NCBI RefSeq assembly: GCF_916619195.1 | Contig: NZ_CAKAKL010000002.1 | Coordinates: 1,180,001-1,244,000, forward strand | Direction: 5' to 3' | DNA: 64,000 bases | Source: Inquilinus sp. Marseille-Q2685 | Lineage (GTDB): Bacteria > Pseudomonadota > Alphaproteobacteria > DSM-16000 > Inquilinaceae | In this document: piece by piece, positions 27,848 to 37,486 of the stretch | Numbering within the stretch: the first letter of the stretch is position 1 | How the letters are laid out: each line of letters starts with the position of its first letter | Notes under the pieces: generated by a model | What the model was told of the DNA's origin: nothing | Seen by the model: only the letters and a program-made list of their open reading frames with translations | Database searches by the model: none | Program-made: the position numbers and the translations under genes

Positions 27848-28824
27848 GCCACGTGCCCCCGGGTGCGGTAGGCGTAGACCGCGACCGCGGCGATGACGAT
27901 GCCGCCGCGCAGCACCTGCTTCACGAACGCGTCGATGCCGACCATGGTGAAGATGGCGTCGAGCGTGCCGAACAGGATCACCCCGGCCAGCGTGCCCCAG
28001 ACGCCGCCGCGGCCACCGGCCAGGATCGTGCCGCCGATCACCGCCACGGCGATGGATTCGAGGTCGTAGAGGCCGTCGCGCCCGACCCAGGGGGCGCCGG
28101 AGCGCAGGCGGCTGGCGAGATAGAGCCCGGTCAGCCCGGCGGCGAGGCTGCAGATCACATGCGCCGCCAGCGTCACCCGGTGGGTGTGGATCCCGGCCAG
28201 GCGGGCCCCGTCCGGGTTGCCCCCGGTGGCGTAGAGATGGGCGCCGAAGCGGGTCGAGCGCAGCACGAAGGCGGCGCAGCCGGTGAGCACGAACAGGCCG
28301 ATCACCGGGTAGGGCACCGGCCCGACCTGGCCGTAGGCCAGCACCTGGAAGCTTTCCGGCACCGCCCCGGCGAAGTTCTGGAACGAGGCGCTGAGCAGCC
28401 CCTGCAGCCCCAGCCCGCCGCCGAGCGGGGCGATCAGGGGGTTGATCTCGAGCCGCGTCACCAGGAGGCCGTTCACCGCCCCGACCACGGCCGAGATGGC
28501 GAGCACCGCCGCCACAGCCGGCAGCATCATCGCCGGGTCGCCCTGCATCAGCCAGGACGCCATCACCGCGCCGACGCTGACCAGGTTGGCGACCGAGAGG
28601 TCGATGGAGCGGGCGAGGATGACGAAGGTCTGGCCCAGCGCCACCAGGCCGAGCGCCACCACCCGCTCCAGCACCGCGATCACGCCGCCGGCCGAGAGCT
28701 GCGCCGACTGGCCGGTGGCCAGCGCGGTGGCGGCGAAGCCGACCGCCGAGGCCGCGATCAGGATCGCCGGCACCGGCAGCTCGGCGCGGCGGCGCGGCCG
28801 CCCGGCAGCGGCGACCGCGCTCAT
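27844..28824 (-). CDS. Ribose-type ABC importer permease (RbsC-like) B
   Basis: A 326-residue CUT2 permease paralogous to the next gene, with ILARSIDLSVANLVSV, GGNPDGARLAGI and GGTILAGGRGGVWGTLAG in the expected order. The ATG at 28824 is chosen because it overlaps the stop of the ATPase gene by four bases; the frame extends upstream only as overlap. Having two different RbsC-like permeases implies a heterodimeric channel. Confidence 0.92.
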   Translation of the reverse strand: MSAVAAAGRPRRRAELPVPAILIAASAVGFAATALATGQSAQLSAGGVIAVLERVVALGLVALGQTFVILARSIDLSVANLVSVGAVMASWLMQGDPAMMLPAVAAVLAISAVVGAVNGLLVTRLEINPLIAPLGGGLGLQGLLSASFQNFAGAVPESFQVLAYGQVGPVPYPVIGLFVLTGCAAFVLRSTRFGAHLYATGGNPDGARLAGIHTHRVTLAAHVICSLAAGLTGLYLASRLRSGAPWVGRDGLYDLESIAVAVIGGTILAGGRGGVWGTLAGVILFGTLDAIFTMVGIDAFVKQVLRGGIVIAAVAVYAYRTRGHVA

Positions 28825-30344
28825 GCCGCCCCCATCGCCGCGACGGCGTCGAAGCGGTGGCCGGTGGCCAGCGCCATGACCTCCTCCTCGGTGGCGCCGC
28901 CCGGCCGCTCGCCGACGATGCGGCCGGCGCGCATCACCAGGATGCGGTCGGCCAGGCCCAGCGCTTCCGGCAGGTCGGAGGTCGCGACCAGGATGCCCCG
29001 GCCGCGGCCGGTGAAGTCGCGCATCAGCCGGTAGATCGCGGCCTTGGCGGCGACGTCGACGCCGCGGGTCGGCTCGGCGAAGACCAGAAGTTGCGGATCG
29101 CAGGCCAGCCAGCGCGCCAGGATCGCCTTCTGCTGGTTGCCGCCGGACAGCAGCCGGACCTCCTGTTCCCAGCTCACCGCCCGGACATCGACCGCCGAGA
29201 GGATGCCGTCGATCTCCCTCGCCCCCACCGCCTTGCCCTGCGGCCGGGCCAGCAGTGAGGCCAGGCCGCGGCGGGCCAGGAGGCCGTTGTCGCGCACCGA
29301 CTGCATCAGCGCCAAGCCGTCGCGCTTGCGATCCTCCGGGACAAGGCCGAGCCCGTGCGACAGGGCCGCCCGCACTGAGCCCGGCCTCGTTTCCTTCGTC
29401 CCGATCCACATCCGGCCACGGACGAACGGCTCGGCCCCGACCACGGCCCGCGCCAGCGCTGTCTTGCCGGAGCCTTCCAGCCCGGCGACGGCGACGATCT
29501 CGCCGCGACGTACCACCAGGTCGATGTCGGACAGCACCGCGTTGCCGCCGCCTTCGACCCGCAGCACCGGGTCGCCCGGCGGGTCCGCCGGCCGCGGCGG
29601 GTAATAGTCGCTGAGCGGCCGGCCGACCATCAGCCGGACCACCTCGTCCGGCCCCGTCTCCTCCCGCTTCCGGGTGGCGACGTGGCGCCCGTCCTTCAGC
29701 ACGGTGACGGTGTCGGCGATAGCGAACACCTCCGGCATCCGGTGCGAGATGTAGACCACGGCGACGCCGGCGGCCTTCAGGCCGCGCACCAGCTGCAGCA
29801 GCCGGGCCGCCTCGACGTCGTCCAGCGCCGCGGTCGGCTCGTCCATCACCAGGATGTGGGCGTCGACCGCCAGCGCCTTGGCGATCTCGACCGTCTGCTG
29901 CTCGGCGATGGTCAGATCCCGCGCCGGCGTGTCCGGATCGATGTCGGAGGCCAGGCGGGACAGCAGCGATCGGGCGCCGGCCCGCATCGCCGCCCGGTCG
30001 AGCCGGAAGCGGCGCACCGGCTCGATGCCGAGATGGATGTTCTCCGCCACCGTGCGGTCGGGCAGCAGGCTCAGCTCCTGGTGGATGATGCTGATGCCGG
30101 CGGCGCGGGCGGCGGCGGGGTGGGCGAAGCGCGCCGGCGCGCCGTCGACCAGGATCTCGCCGGCATCGGGGGCGTAGACGCCGCCCAGCACCTTCATCAG
30201 GGTCGACTTGCCGGCGCCGTTCTCGCCGCAGAGCGCGTGGATCTCGCCGGCCCGGCAGGCGAAGGACACGCCGTCCAGCGCGACCACGCCGGGGAAGGCC
30301 TTGCGGATGCCGCGCATCTCGAAGCGCGGCGCGGCGCCGGTCAT
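28821..30344 (-). CDS. Ribose-type ABC importer, double ATPase (RbsA-like)
   Basis: A 507-residue protein with two nucleotide-binding domains, normal length for RbsA/MglA. The first Walker A is GENGAGKST (about residue 40). A signature-like segment and the DEPTAALD Walker B follow. The second domain has GLEGSGKTAL (about 286) and LSGGNQQK. The lysine of the second Walker A is retained, whereas many RbsA homologues have arginine there. The ATG at 30344 overlaps the stop of the epimerase gene; an in-frame ATG 15 bp further upstream is also possible. Confidence 0.93.
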   Translation of the reverse strand: MTGAAPRFEMRGIRKAFPGVVALDGVSFACRAGEIHALCGENGAGKSTLMKVLGGVYAPDAGEILVDGAPARFAHPAAARAAGISIIHQELSLLPDRTVAENIHLGIEPVRRFRLDRAAMRAGARSLLSRLASDIDPDTPARDLTIAEQQTVEIAKALAVDAHILVMDEPTAALDDVEAARLLQLVRGLKAAGVAVVYISHRMPEVFAIADTVTVLKDGRHVATRKREETGPDEVVRLMVGRPLSDYYPPRPADPPGDPVLRVEGGGNAVLSDIDLVVRRGEIVAVAGLEGSGKTALARAVVGAEPFVRGRMWIGTKETRPGSVRAALSHGLGLVPEDRKRDGLALMQSVRDNGLLARRGLASLLARPQGKAVGAREIDGILSAVDVRAVSWEQEVRLLSGGNQQKAILARWLACDPQLLVFAEPTRGVDVAAKAAIYRLMRDFTGRGRGILVATSDLPEALGLADRILVMRAGRIVGERPGGATEEEVMALATGHRFDAVAAMGAA

Positions 30345-31192
30345 GCCGCGGCCTCCCACTCGCGCCGGATCAGGGCGATGGACTCCGCGAACAGCGTGTC
30401 AAGGTCCGGGAACAGGTCGCGCCAGACCCGGGTGGCGGCGGCGAGGTCCGGCAGCGCCCGGCCGAAGGCCTCGACCGTCAGCCAGCCGTCATAGCCGATG
30501 CCGCGCAGGGCCCGCAGGGTCGCCGCGAACGGCACATGGCCGCGGCCGGGGATGCCGCGGTCGTTCTCCGACAGATGGACATGGGTGATGCCGGCGGCAT
30601 GGGCGGCGATCACGCCGACCGGGTCGCGCTCCTCGATGTTGGCGTGGAAGGTGTCGTACATGAAGCCGAAATTCGGGTGCCCGACCCGGGCGCGCAGCCG
30701 CTCGCACTGCTCCATCGTGTTCAGGGCGTAGCATTCGAAGCGGTTCACCGCCTCGATCGACAGATGGATCCCCGCCTCCTGCGCCCGGCCGGCGGCCCAG
30801 TGCATCGCTTCGGCCAGGTTGGCCAGTTCGTCCTCGGTCGGGCCGGAGCCCGAGAACACGCCGAGCGGCGAGTGGTACGGGCCGCCGATCACGGTGGCGC
30901 CCAGCGCATGGGCGCAATCGATCGCCCAGGCCAGCCGGTCGCGGGCACGGCGGCGGATCGCGGGATCGCCGCTCAGCGGGCTGCAGCCGGGGTCGGAGAT
31001 GATGCTGGTGGTGGTGCGGGCCAGGCCGAGCTCGTCCAGCACGCGGCCCAGGGCGGCGCAATCGGCCTCGGTCCCACCCATGACCGGCACTTCGACGCCG
31101 TCATAGCCATGGCGCTTCAGGGATTCGAGCACCGGGCGGTCGGCGGGCGAGATCGCCCCTCCCACCACCAGCAGGTTGAAGCCGATTTGCAT
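30341..31192 (-). CDS. Sugar-phosphate isomerase/epimerase-like TIM barrel
   Basis: A 283-residue AP-endonuclease-2/xylose-isomerase-like TIM barrel. It starts MQIGFNLLVVGG and has metal-site candidates in SIEAVNRFE, YDTFHANIEE, THVHLSENDRG and LTVEAFG, matching D-psicose/D-tagatose 3-epimerase-like enzymes. It is first in the operon and overlaps the ATPase gene by ATGA, so the transporter probably brings in a ketose or similar polyol derivative that this enzyme epimerises. The exact sugar is unknown. Confidence 0.85.
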   Translation of the reverse strand: MQIGFNLLVVGGAISPADRPVLESLKRHGYDGVEVPVMGGTEADCAALGRVLDELGLARTTTSIISDPGCSPLSGDPAIRRRARDRLAWAIDCAHALGATVIGGPYHSPLGVFSGSGPTEDELANLAEAMHWAAGRAQEAGIHLSIEAVNRFECYALNTMEQCERLRARVGHPNFGFMYDTFHANIEERDPVGVIAAHAAGITHVHLSENDRGIPGRGHVPFAATLRALRGIGYDGWLTVEAFGRALPDLAAATRVWRDLFPDLDTLFAESIALIRREWEAAA

Positions 31193-31299
31193 GCGTTCCT
31201 CCCAGCCTGGGCTCGTGGCTGACGCTCGTGCCCTGGTTCTGATTTTTGGAAAGCATGAGGTTCGCCCGGCTTCGCCGTCAACGCGCCGGCACGGCCCGA

Positions 31300-31317
31300 T
31301 GTCCGACATTCTGGACA
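31300..31317. promoter_or_regulatory. Weak candidate operator in divergent gap
   Basis: TGTCC (31300-31304) and GGACA (31313-31317) are inverted arms around 8 bp, 108 bp upstream of the epimerase-led operon and in the divergent gap before the giant sensor kinase. It could be the site of the IclR-fusion regulator, but the arms are short and no second copy was found. Confidence 0.25.
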
Positions 31318-31447
31318 ATCGGCGCCCTGCCCGATCGCCCGGTCGGCCGTCCGCGCGTCTCCACGGATCCCGCGACGCAGGCCGGGGCAACTGGTATAGG
31401 GTTGGTCGATCGAGGGCAGCGCCACGCCTGCCGGGAAGGTGCCAGCC

Positions 31448-34400
31448 GTGCCGGACGACCCCTATCAGCCCCGCCGCCGAGAGGTGATCCACCGCACCCC
31501 CACCACCACGGTGACCCGGGCGGTGCTCGGGGACGGCCGCCCCGTGATCCTGAAGGAGGGCCTGGGCGAGCCGGCGGTCGGCCTGCTGGACCGGCTGCGG
31601 CGCGAGCACGAGATCCTGTCGCGCTTCGAGTCCGACCTCGTCGTCCGCCCGGTCGGGCTGCAGCCCGACGGCCCGGAGGGGCCGGCCCTGGTGCTGGAGG
31701 ATGTCGGCGGGATCGCGCTGTCGGAGTGGATCGCCGACGCGCCGCCGGACCTCGCCGGCCGGATCGCGATCGCGGAGGCTCTGGCGCTTGGCCTGGCCCA
31801 TGTGCATGAGCGCGGCGTGCTGCATGGCGACCTGTCCGCCCACAACATCGTGATCGATCCGGCGACGCGCCGGGTCAACTACATCGATTTCGGCGGGGCC
31901 GTGGCGCTGGACCGCGGCGCCTCCATTCCGGCCGAGGCCCTGCCGGCCGTGGAGGACCTGACCGCCGTCGCCCCCGAGCGCACCGGCCGGATGAACCGGC
32001 CTGTCGACCATCGTGCCGACCTCTATTCGCTCGGCGCCGTCCTGTACCAGCTGTTCGCCGGCCGCCCGCCCTTCGCCGGCGAGGAGCGGCTGGAGCTGCT
32101 GCACGCCCATCTGGCCCAGCGCCCGGTGCCGCTGGACGCGCTGCTGCCGGAGTTTCCGCCGGTGCTGGCGGAGATCGTGGCGGCGCTGCTGATGAAGGAC
32201 GCCGCGGCCCGGTACGGCAACGCCGCCGATCTCGTGGCCGATCTGGGACGCTGCCGCATCGGCTTCGCGCCGGCGGGGGTCGCAGGGGGGCGCATCGCCC
32301 CCTTCGCCATCACGGCCGGCAGGGGTGGCGACAGCTTCGGCGACGAGCTGTACGGCCGCGCCGCTGCCCTGACCGCGCTGCAGGAGGCGTTCGAGACGGC
32401 CCGCGGCGACCGCGGCGGCGCCGTCCTGATCACCGGCGCCCCCGGCCTCGGCAAGAGCGCGCTGCCCGCCGGGCTGCGCGACCGCGTGGCCGAGGCCGGC
32501 GGGCATTTCGCCGCCGGCAAGTTCGAGCAGCAGCGCGACGAGCCCTATTCCGGCCTGGTCCAGGCCTTCGCCGGGCTGGTCCGCGGTGTGCTGACCGAAC
32601 CCGACGCCGTGGTCGCGGCTTGGCGGACCGCCCTGCTGGACCGGCTGGGCCGCAGCGCGAGCGTGCTGGCCGAGCTGGTGCCCGGACTCGATCGGCTGAT
32701 CGGGCCGCAGCCGCCGGCGGCCGTTCTGGCCCCGGCCGAGGCCGGGCGCCGGCTGGCGCAGGCGGTGCACGAGCTGGTCGCCGTCTTCGCCACGCCGGAC
32801 CATCCGCTGGTGCTGCTGCTGGACGATCTGCAATGGGCGGACGCCGCGAGCCTGGAGCTGCTGGGCCCGATCTGCGCCGCCGCGCCCGGCGGCGGGCTGC
32901 TGCTGGTCGGTACCTGCCGCGACGGCGACCCCGGCCCTGCGCTGCGGGACACGCTCGAGGCGCTCGACGCACAGCCCGGCGGGCTGCGCCGCATCGACTT
33001 GCAGCCGCTGGCGCCGGAGGATATCGAGGCCATGCTGACCGCGGCCTATCCCGGCAGGCCGGATCAGGCGACGGCCGCAGCCGCCCTGGTGCATGCCAAG
33101 ACCCTGGGCAACCCGCTGTTCGCCCGCCAGCTGCTGGGCCATCTGCGCGAGACCGGCGCGATCGGTCCTTCCGGGAACTGGGACCTGGACCGCATCGCCG
33201 CGGTGGATGCGACCGACAACGTGGTCGGCTTCCTGGCCGACCGCATCGGCCATCTGCCGGCGGAGCTGCAGCGCGTGGTGACCACCAGCGCCTGCCTCGG
33301 CATGCAGGTCGACGCGCAGGTGCTCGGCGCCGTGCTCGGCCTCGACGACGCGCATCTGCGGCGAATCCTCGGCGACGCGGTGGCGGAAGGGCTGATGGTC
33401 GTCCGCGACGGCGGCGTCGGCTTCGCCCATGACCGGATCCGCGAGGCCGCCTACCGGCTCGCCGCCGAACCTGCGGTCCTGCATCGCCGCATCGCCCTGC
33501 TGCTGCTGGAGCGGACCGGCGAGGCCCAGCTGCCCGGCGCCGCCTTCGCCATCGCCCGGCACCTGAACGCCGCGGGCGACCTGGATCACGATCCCGCGTT
33601 GCGGGCGCGCTGCGCCGAGATCAACCTGATCGCGGCCCGGCAGGCGCGGGCGACCGCAGCCTTCGCCCCCGCCCGCGACTATGCCGAGACCGGGCTGCGC
33701 CTGACCGATCCCGGTTTCTGGGAGACCCGCTACACCGATATCGCCGAGGCGGCGCTGCTGCTGGCCGAGTGCCGGATGCTGACCCAGGACCACGCCGCCT
33801 TCGACCGTGAGGCGGAGGAGCTGGCGGCCCGGCTCAGGACCGATGAGCATCGGCTGCAGCTGGCCATGCTGCGGCTGCTGTCCTTCGATGCGCGTTCGAT
33901 GGGGCACGAGGCGATCGAGGCCGGACGCCAGGCGCTGCGCCTGGTCGGCATCGAGCTGCCGGCGACGGTTGAGCAGCAACGCGAAGCCGTCGGCGCCGAG
34001 TTCGCCGAGTTCCAGCGGCTGATGGCCGGCCGGCCGGCCGAGGCGCTGCTGGACCTGCCGCCCCTGCGCGACCGGCGCCTGGCGGCGGCGATGCAGATCC
34101 TGTTCCGCCTGGCCCCCGACGCCCACGACACGCTGCAGCCCGAGCTGTTCGCGCTGATGGCGCTGCGCAACGCCAACCTGATGCTGCAGCACGGCAGCGA
34201 CGCGCTGGCACCGGGGATCATCGTCACGCTGGCCCTGACCCTGCGGGGGCTGACCGGCGACAGCGTGACGGCCGACGCGCTGGGGCGGACGGCGATCGCC
34301 CTCGACGCACGGCTGGGCCATCCGCTGACCGCCAGCGTCACCTTCGTCTACAGCTATTTCCTCCAGCACTGGCTGCATCCGCTGGAGAACGCGCTGCAGC

Positions 34401-37400
34401 TCAATCTCGACGGCATCCGCGCCGGCTTCGAGATGGGCGACATCCAGTTCGCCGCCTATCACGCCGCCACCTATGTGATCCACCTGGCCTGCAATGGCGG
34501 AGCACTGCCGGAGGTGGTCCGCGCCGGCGAGGACCATCTGCGCCTGATCGGCGACCAGAACCGGACGGCGGCCGTGCATTGCCGGCTGGAGGTGGATTTC
34601 GCCGCGGCCCTGATGGGCCGGACCGCGGCGCCGACCAGCCTGGCGCGCGACCGGGTCCGCAGCGAGGCGGAAGAAGAGGACCATCTGCGGGCGCTGGGCT
34701 TCGCCGAGCGCAGCCGCTATCTGATCCGCCGGCTGCAGTTGGCCCTGCTGTTCCGGGACCTCGACGCCGCCCGGCGGCTGATCGCGCCCACCAGGGCCAA
34801 CCTGCCCGGCGTCGACGCCAATGTGATCGAGGCGGACGGCGTCACCACCCTGCTTCTGGCGGCGTTGGCGGATGGCGGCGACCGGGGTGGGGATTTCGCG
34901 GCGCAGCGCGACCGGCTGCGCGCCTGGAGCACGCTGAACCCCCACAATTTCGGCGCGATGGACAGCCTGGTGGAGGCGGAGCTGGCACGGGCCGACGGCC
35001 GGGCCGGCGACGCGCTCCGTCTCTACGGCGACGCCATCCGCCGGGCCGAAGCCGGCAAGCTGACCCACTACGCCGCGCTGGCCAACGAATATGCCGGCCG
35101 CTGCTGCCTGGGCCTCGGGAACGAGGTCGCCGGCATGGCCCATCTGCGCGAGGCGGCGGCGCTATACGGCTATTGGGGGGCATCCGCGAAGGTGACGGCC
35201 CTGGAGCAGGAGTTCCCGCGGCTGGCCGCACGGTCGCGCACGGGACGCGCCTCGCTTCGCGAGCCCGGCAGCCCCGCCGGCGAGGACGATATCGATTTCC
35301 GGGCCGTGCTCCGCGCCGCGCATTCGATCTCGCGCGAGATCGACCTGCCCCGCCTGGTGCAGCGGGTCCTCGGCGCGATCCAGGAAAGCGCCGGCGCCTC
35401 CTACGGCGTCCTGGTCCTGCGGCGCGAGGACGGCCTGCATGTCGAGGCCGTCGGGCGCGACCGGGAGGTCTCGGTTCTCGCCGGCGACGGGACGGCACGC
35501 CTGGAGGCCAGCGATGCCCTGCCGCAGTCGGTGCTGTCCTACGTGCTGCGCACCCGCGAGGCCCTGGTCCTGGACAACGCACAGCATTCGCCCGAGTTCT
35601 TGCGGGATCCCTATATCCGCGCCAATCGCGTCGCCTCGGTCCTGTGTGCGCCGCTGGACGAGCGGGGGCAGGTCGACGGCCTGATCTATCTCGAGAACAA
35701 CCTCGCCGCGGGGGTCTTCAGCCCCCGGCGGCTCGAGGTCGTGCAGGTCCTCGCGGCGCAGGCGGCGATCGCGCTCGCGAATGCCCGGCTGTTCACCGCC
35801 CTCGACGGCGCGCGCACCGAGCTGCTGCGGGCCAATGAAGGACTCGAGCAGAAGGTCAGCGAACGGACCGCAGAACTCGACGCCGCCCGCAACCGCGCCG
35901 TCGCCAAGGAGCGCGAGGCGCGCCGGGCCCGGCGTGCCGCCGAGGTCGCCAACCAGGCGAAGTCCCGCTTCCTGGCGGTCGTCAGCCATGAGATCCGGAC
36001 GCCGATGAACGGCGTGCTCGGGATGCTGCAGATCCTCGATCGCGACCCCTTGCCCGAGGAACAGCGCCGCTATCTGGAGATCGCCGAGGAATCGGGCCGG
36101 TCCCTGCTCGACCTGATCGATGGCATCCTGGACTACGCCCGGCTGGAGAACAGCCGGGAGGCGCTGGACCTGCACGATTTCGACCTGCACCGGCTGGTGG
36201 CCGACGCCATCGAGCTGATCCGCCCCCAGGCCGCGGCCAAGGGTCTGGCCCTGACCCTGTCGATCGATGCGCCGCCGGAGGCGATCCTGCACAGCGATCC
36301 CCGCCGCCTCGGCCGGGTGCTGATCAACCTGCTCAGCAACGCAGTCAAGTTCACCTCGGAGGGCGGCATCGCCGTGACCGTCGGCCTCGACCCGATGTCG
36401 GGCGCGATGCCGCGGTCGACGCTGCATATGGCGGTGACGGACACCGGGATCGGCATCGCCCCCGACATGCATGAGCGGATCTTCGGCGACTTCATCCAGG
36501 CCGATTCATCGATCGCGCGGCGCTACGGCGGCACCGGGCTGGGCCTGGCGATCTGCCGGCGGATCGCCGACCTGCTGGGCGGCACGCTGACGGTCGACAG
36601 CGCTCCCGGCCGCGGCAGCACCTTCCGCCTGGCCGTGCCGGTGACGCCGGGCACGGCCAGGCCGGAGGCCCCGGCGCCGGTCGCGGCCGGCCCGGCCCTG
36701 TCGGTGCTGGTGGTCGACGACGACCCGATCAACCGGGCCGTGGCGGCGGGGCTGCTCGGCCGGCTGGGGCACCGGGTCACCCTCGCCGATGGCGGCCAGG
36801 CCGCGATCGAGGCTGCGGCGGCCGGGACCTTCGACGTCGTGATGATGGACCTGCACATGCCAGGCATGGACGGGCTGGAGGCCACGCGGCGGATCCGGGC
36901 CCTGCCGGGCGACCGCGAGCCGCCGCACATCCTGGCGTTGACCGCCGACCTGACCGACGGCAGCCGGCAGCGCTGCGCCCTGGCCGGCATCGAGCGCATC
37001 CTGGGCAAGCCGCTGCAGCTGGCCACGCTGCAGCGCATGCTCGCCGCCATCTCCGACTCGCGCCCGCCGGTCGAGCAGCCGGCGGCGTCGGCCGATCCGA
37101 CGGCCCTGGTGGACCGCGAGTTCTATGACGAGCGCCACGAGATCCTGGGCATCCGCGAGCTGGCGCGGCTGGCCCTGATGTTCCACCGGGTGTCCCGGCC
37201 GATGGTCCGGGCGATCGGGGCCGCGGCCGACGGCGGCGACCGCAGCAGCTTGGCCCGCCTGGCCCATCGCCTGAGCAGCTCGGCCGGCGCGTTGGGCCTG
37301 GTCCGCCTCGCCCGCCATGCGGCCACGATCGAGGCTTGCGCCGGCGACGACGTGCCGGTCGACGGCCTGGCGGACATGGCGGCGGCGCTGGTGCCGCTCC

Positions 37401-37486
37401 GCCGCCTGTCGATCGACGCCCTGATGGCGGAGATACGGCGGTCCGCGGCTCAGCCGCGCGCGTCGGTGCGGACGCCCAGCTTGTAG
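31448..37486 (+). CDS. Giant Ser/Thr-kinase-like, ATPase, hybrid histidine kinase
   Basis: A 2012-residue cytoplasmic signalling protein with no membrane segments. The order is: Ser/Thr-kinase-like domain (about 1-275; catalytic loop HGDLSAHN near 126, DFGG, then PERTGRMN); AAA-type ATPase (Walker A GAPGLGKS near 327, Walker B LLLDDLQWAD near 455); a long helical TPR-like region to about 1270; GAF domain (about 1280-1440); coiled coil; histidine kinase with H1514 in SHEIRTP and ATP-binding G boxes; receiver with D1801 in MDLHMPG; HPt with H1940 in AHRLSSSAG. GTG 31448 is preferred because GGGAAGG lies about 8 bp upstream; GTG 31439 is the alternative. It probably feeds the response regulator encoded convergently. 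Confidence 0.9.
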   Translation: MPDDPYQPRRREVIHRTPTTTVTRAVLGDGRPVILKEGLGEPAVGLLDRLRREHEILSRFESDLVVRPVGLQPDGPEGPALVLEDVGGIALSEWIADAPPDLAGRIAIAEALALGLAHVHERGVLHGDLSAHNIVIDPATRRVNYIDFGGAVALDRGASIPAEALPAVEDLTAVAPERTGRMNRPVDHRADLYSLGAVLYQLFAGRPPFAGEERLELLHAHLAQRPVPLDALLPEFPPVLAEIVAALLMKDAAARYGNAADLVADLGRCRIGFAPAGVAGGRIAPFAITAGRGGDSFGDELYGRAAALTALQEAFETARGDRGGAVLITGAPGLGKSALPAGLRDRVAEAGGHFAAGKFEQQRDEPYSGLVQAFAGLVRGVLTEPDAVVAAWRTALLDRLGRSASVLAELVPGLDRLIGPQPPAAVLAPAEAGRRLAQAVHELVAVFATPDHPLVLLLDDLQWADAASLELLGPICAAAPGGGLLLVGTCRDGDPGPALRDTLEALDAQPGGLRRIDLQPLAPEDIEAMLTAAYPGRPDQATAAAALVHAKTLGNPLFARQLLGHLRETGAIGPSGNWDLDRIAAVDATDNVVGFLADRIGHLPAELQRVVTTSACLGMQVDAQVLGAVLGLDDAHLRRILGDAVAEGLMVVRDGGVGFAHDRIREAAYRLAAEPAVLHRRIALLLLERTGEAQLPGAAFAIARHLNAAGDLDHDPALRARCAEINLIAARQARATAAFAPARDYAETGLRLTDPGFWETRYTDIAEAALLLAECRMLTQDHAAFDREAEELAARLRTDEHRLQLAMLRLLSFDARSMGHEAIEAGRQALRLVGIELPATVEQQREAVGAEFAEFQRLMAGRPAEALLDLPPLRDRRLAAAMQILFRLAPDAHDTLQPELFALMALRNANLMLQHGSDALAPGIIVTLALTLRGLTGDSVTADALGRTAIALDARLGHPLTASVTFVYSYFLQHWLHPLENALQLNLDGIRAGFEMGDIQFAAYHAATYVIHLACNGGALPEVVRAGEDHLRLIGDQNRTAAVHCRLEVDFAAALMGRTAAPTSLARDRVRSEAEEEDHLRALGFAERSRYLIRRLQLALLFRDLDAARRLIAPTRANLPGVDANVIEADGVTTLLLAALADGGDRGGDFAAQRDRLRAWSTLNPHNFGAMDSLVEAELARADGRAGDALRLYGDAIRRAEAGKLTHYAALANEYAGRCCLGLGNEVAGMAHLREAAALYGYWGASAKVTALEQEFPRLAARSRTGRASLREPGSPAGEDDIDFRAVLRAAHSISREIDLPRLVQRVLGAIQESAGASYGVLVLRREDGLHVEAVGRDREVSVLAGDGTARLEASDALPQSVLSYVLRTREALVLDNAQHSPEFLRDPYIRANRVASVLCAPLDERGQVDGLIYLENNLAAGVFSPRRLEVVQVLAAQAAIALANARLFTALDGARTELLRANEGLEQKVSERTAELDAARNRAVAKEREARRARRAAEVANQAKSRFLAVVSHEIRTPMNGVLGMLQILDRDPLPEEQRRYLEIAEESGRSLLDLIDGILDYARLENSREALDLHDFDLHRLVADAIELIRPQAAAKGLALTLSIDAPPEAILHSDPRRLGRVLINLLSNAVKFTSEGGIAVTVGLDPMSGAMPRSTLHMAVTDTGIGIAPDMHERIFGDFIQADSSIARRYGGTGLGLAICRRIADLLGGTLTVDSAPGRGSTFRLAVPVTPGTARPEAPAPVAAGPALSVLVVDDDPINRAVAAGLLGRLGHRVTLADGGQAAIEAAAAGTFDVVMMDLHMPGMDGLEATRRIRALPGDREPPHILALTADLTDGSRQRCALAGIERILGKPLQLATLQRMLAAISDSRPPVEQPAASADPTALVDREFYDERHEILGIRELARLALMFHRVSRPMVRAIGAAADGGDRSSLARLAHRLSSSAGALGLVRLARHAATIEACAGDDVPVDGLADMAAALVPLRRLSIDALMAEIRRSAAQPRASVRTPSL

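Noticed and set aside
25724-27871. A 715-codon plus-strand frame across the binding protein and a permease gene
   Set aside because: It spans two real minus-strand genes and has low-complexity His/Gln/Asp/Arg composition, as expected for an antisense shadow.
30341-35143. A 1600-codon open frame on the minus strand opposite the giant kinase gene
   Set aside because: Only its last 283 codons (the epimerase) look like a protein. The rest is Gln/Arg/Gly/His-rich and mirrors the codon bias of the kinase gene on the other strand.
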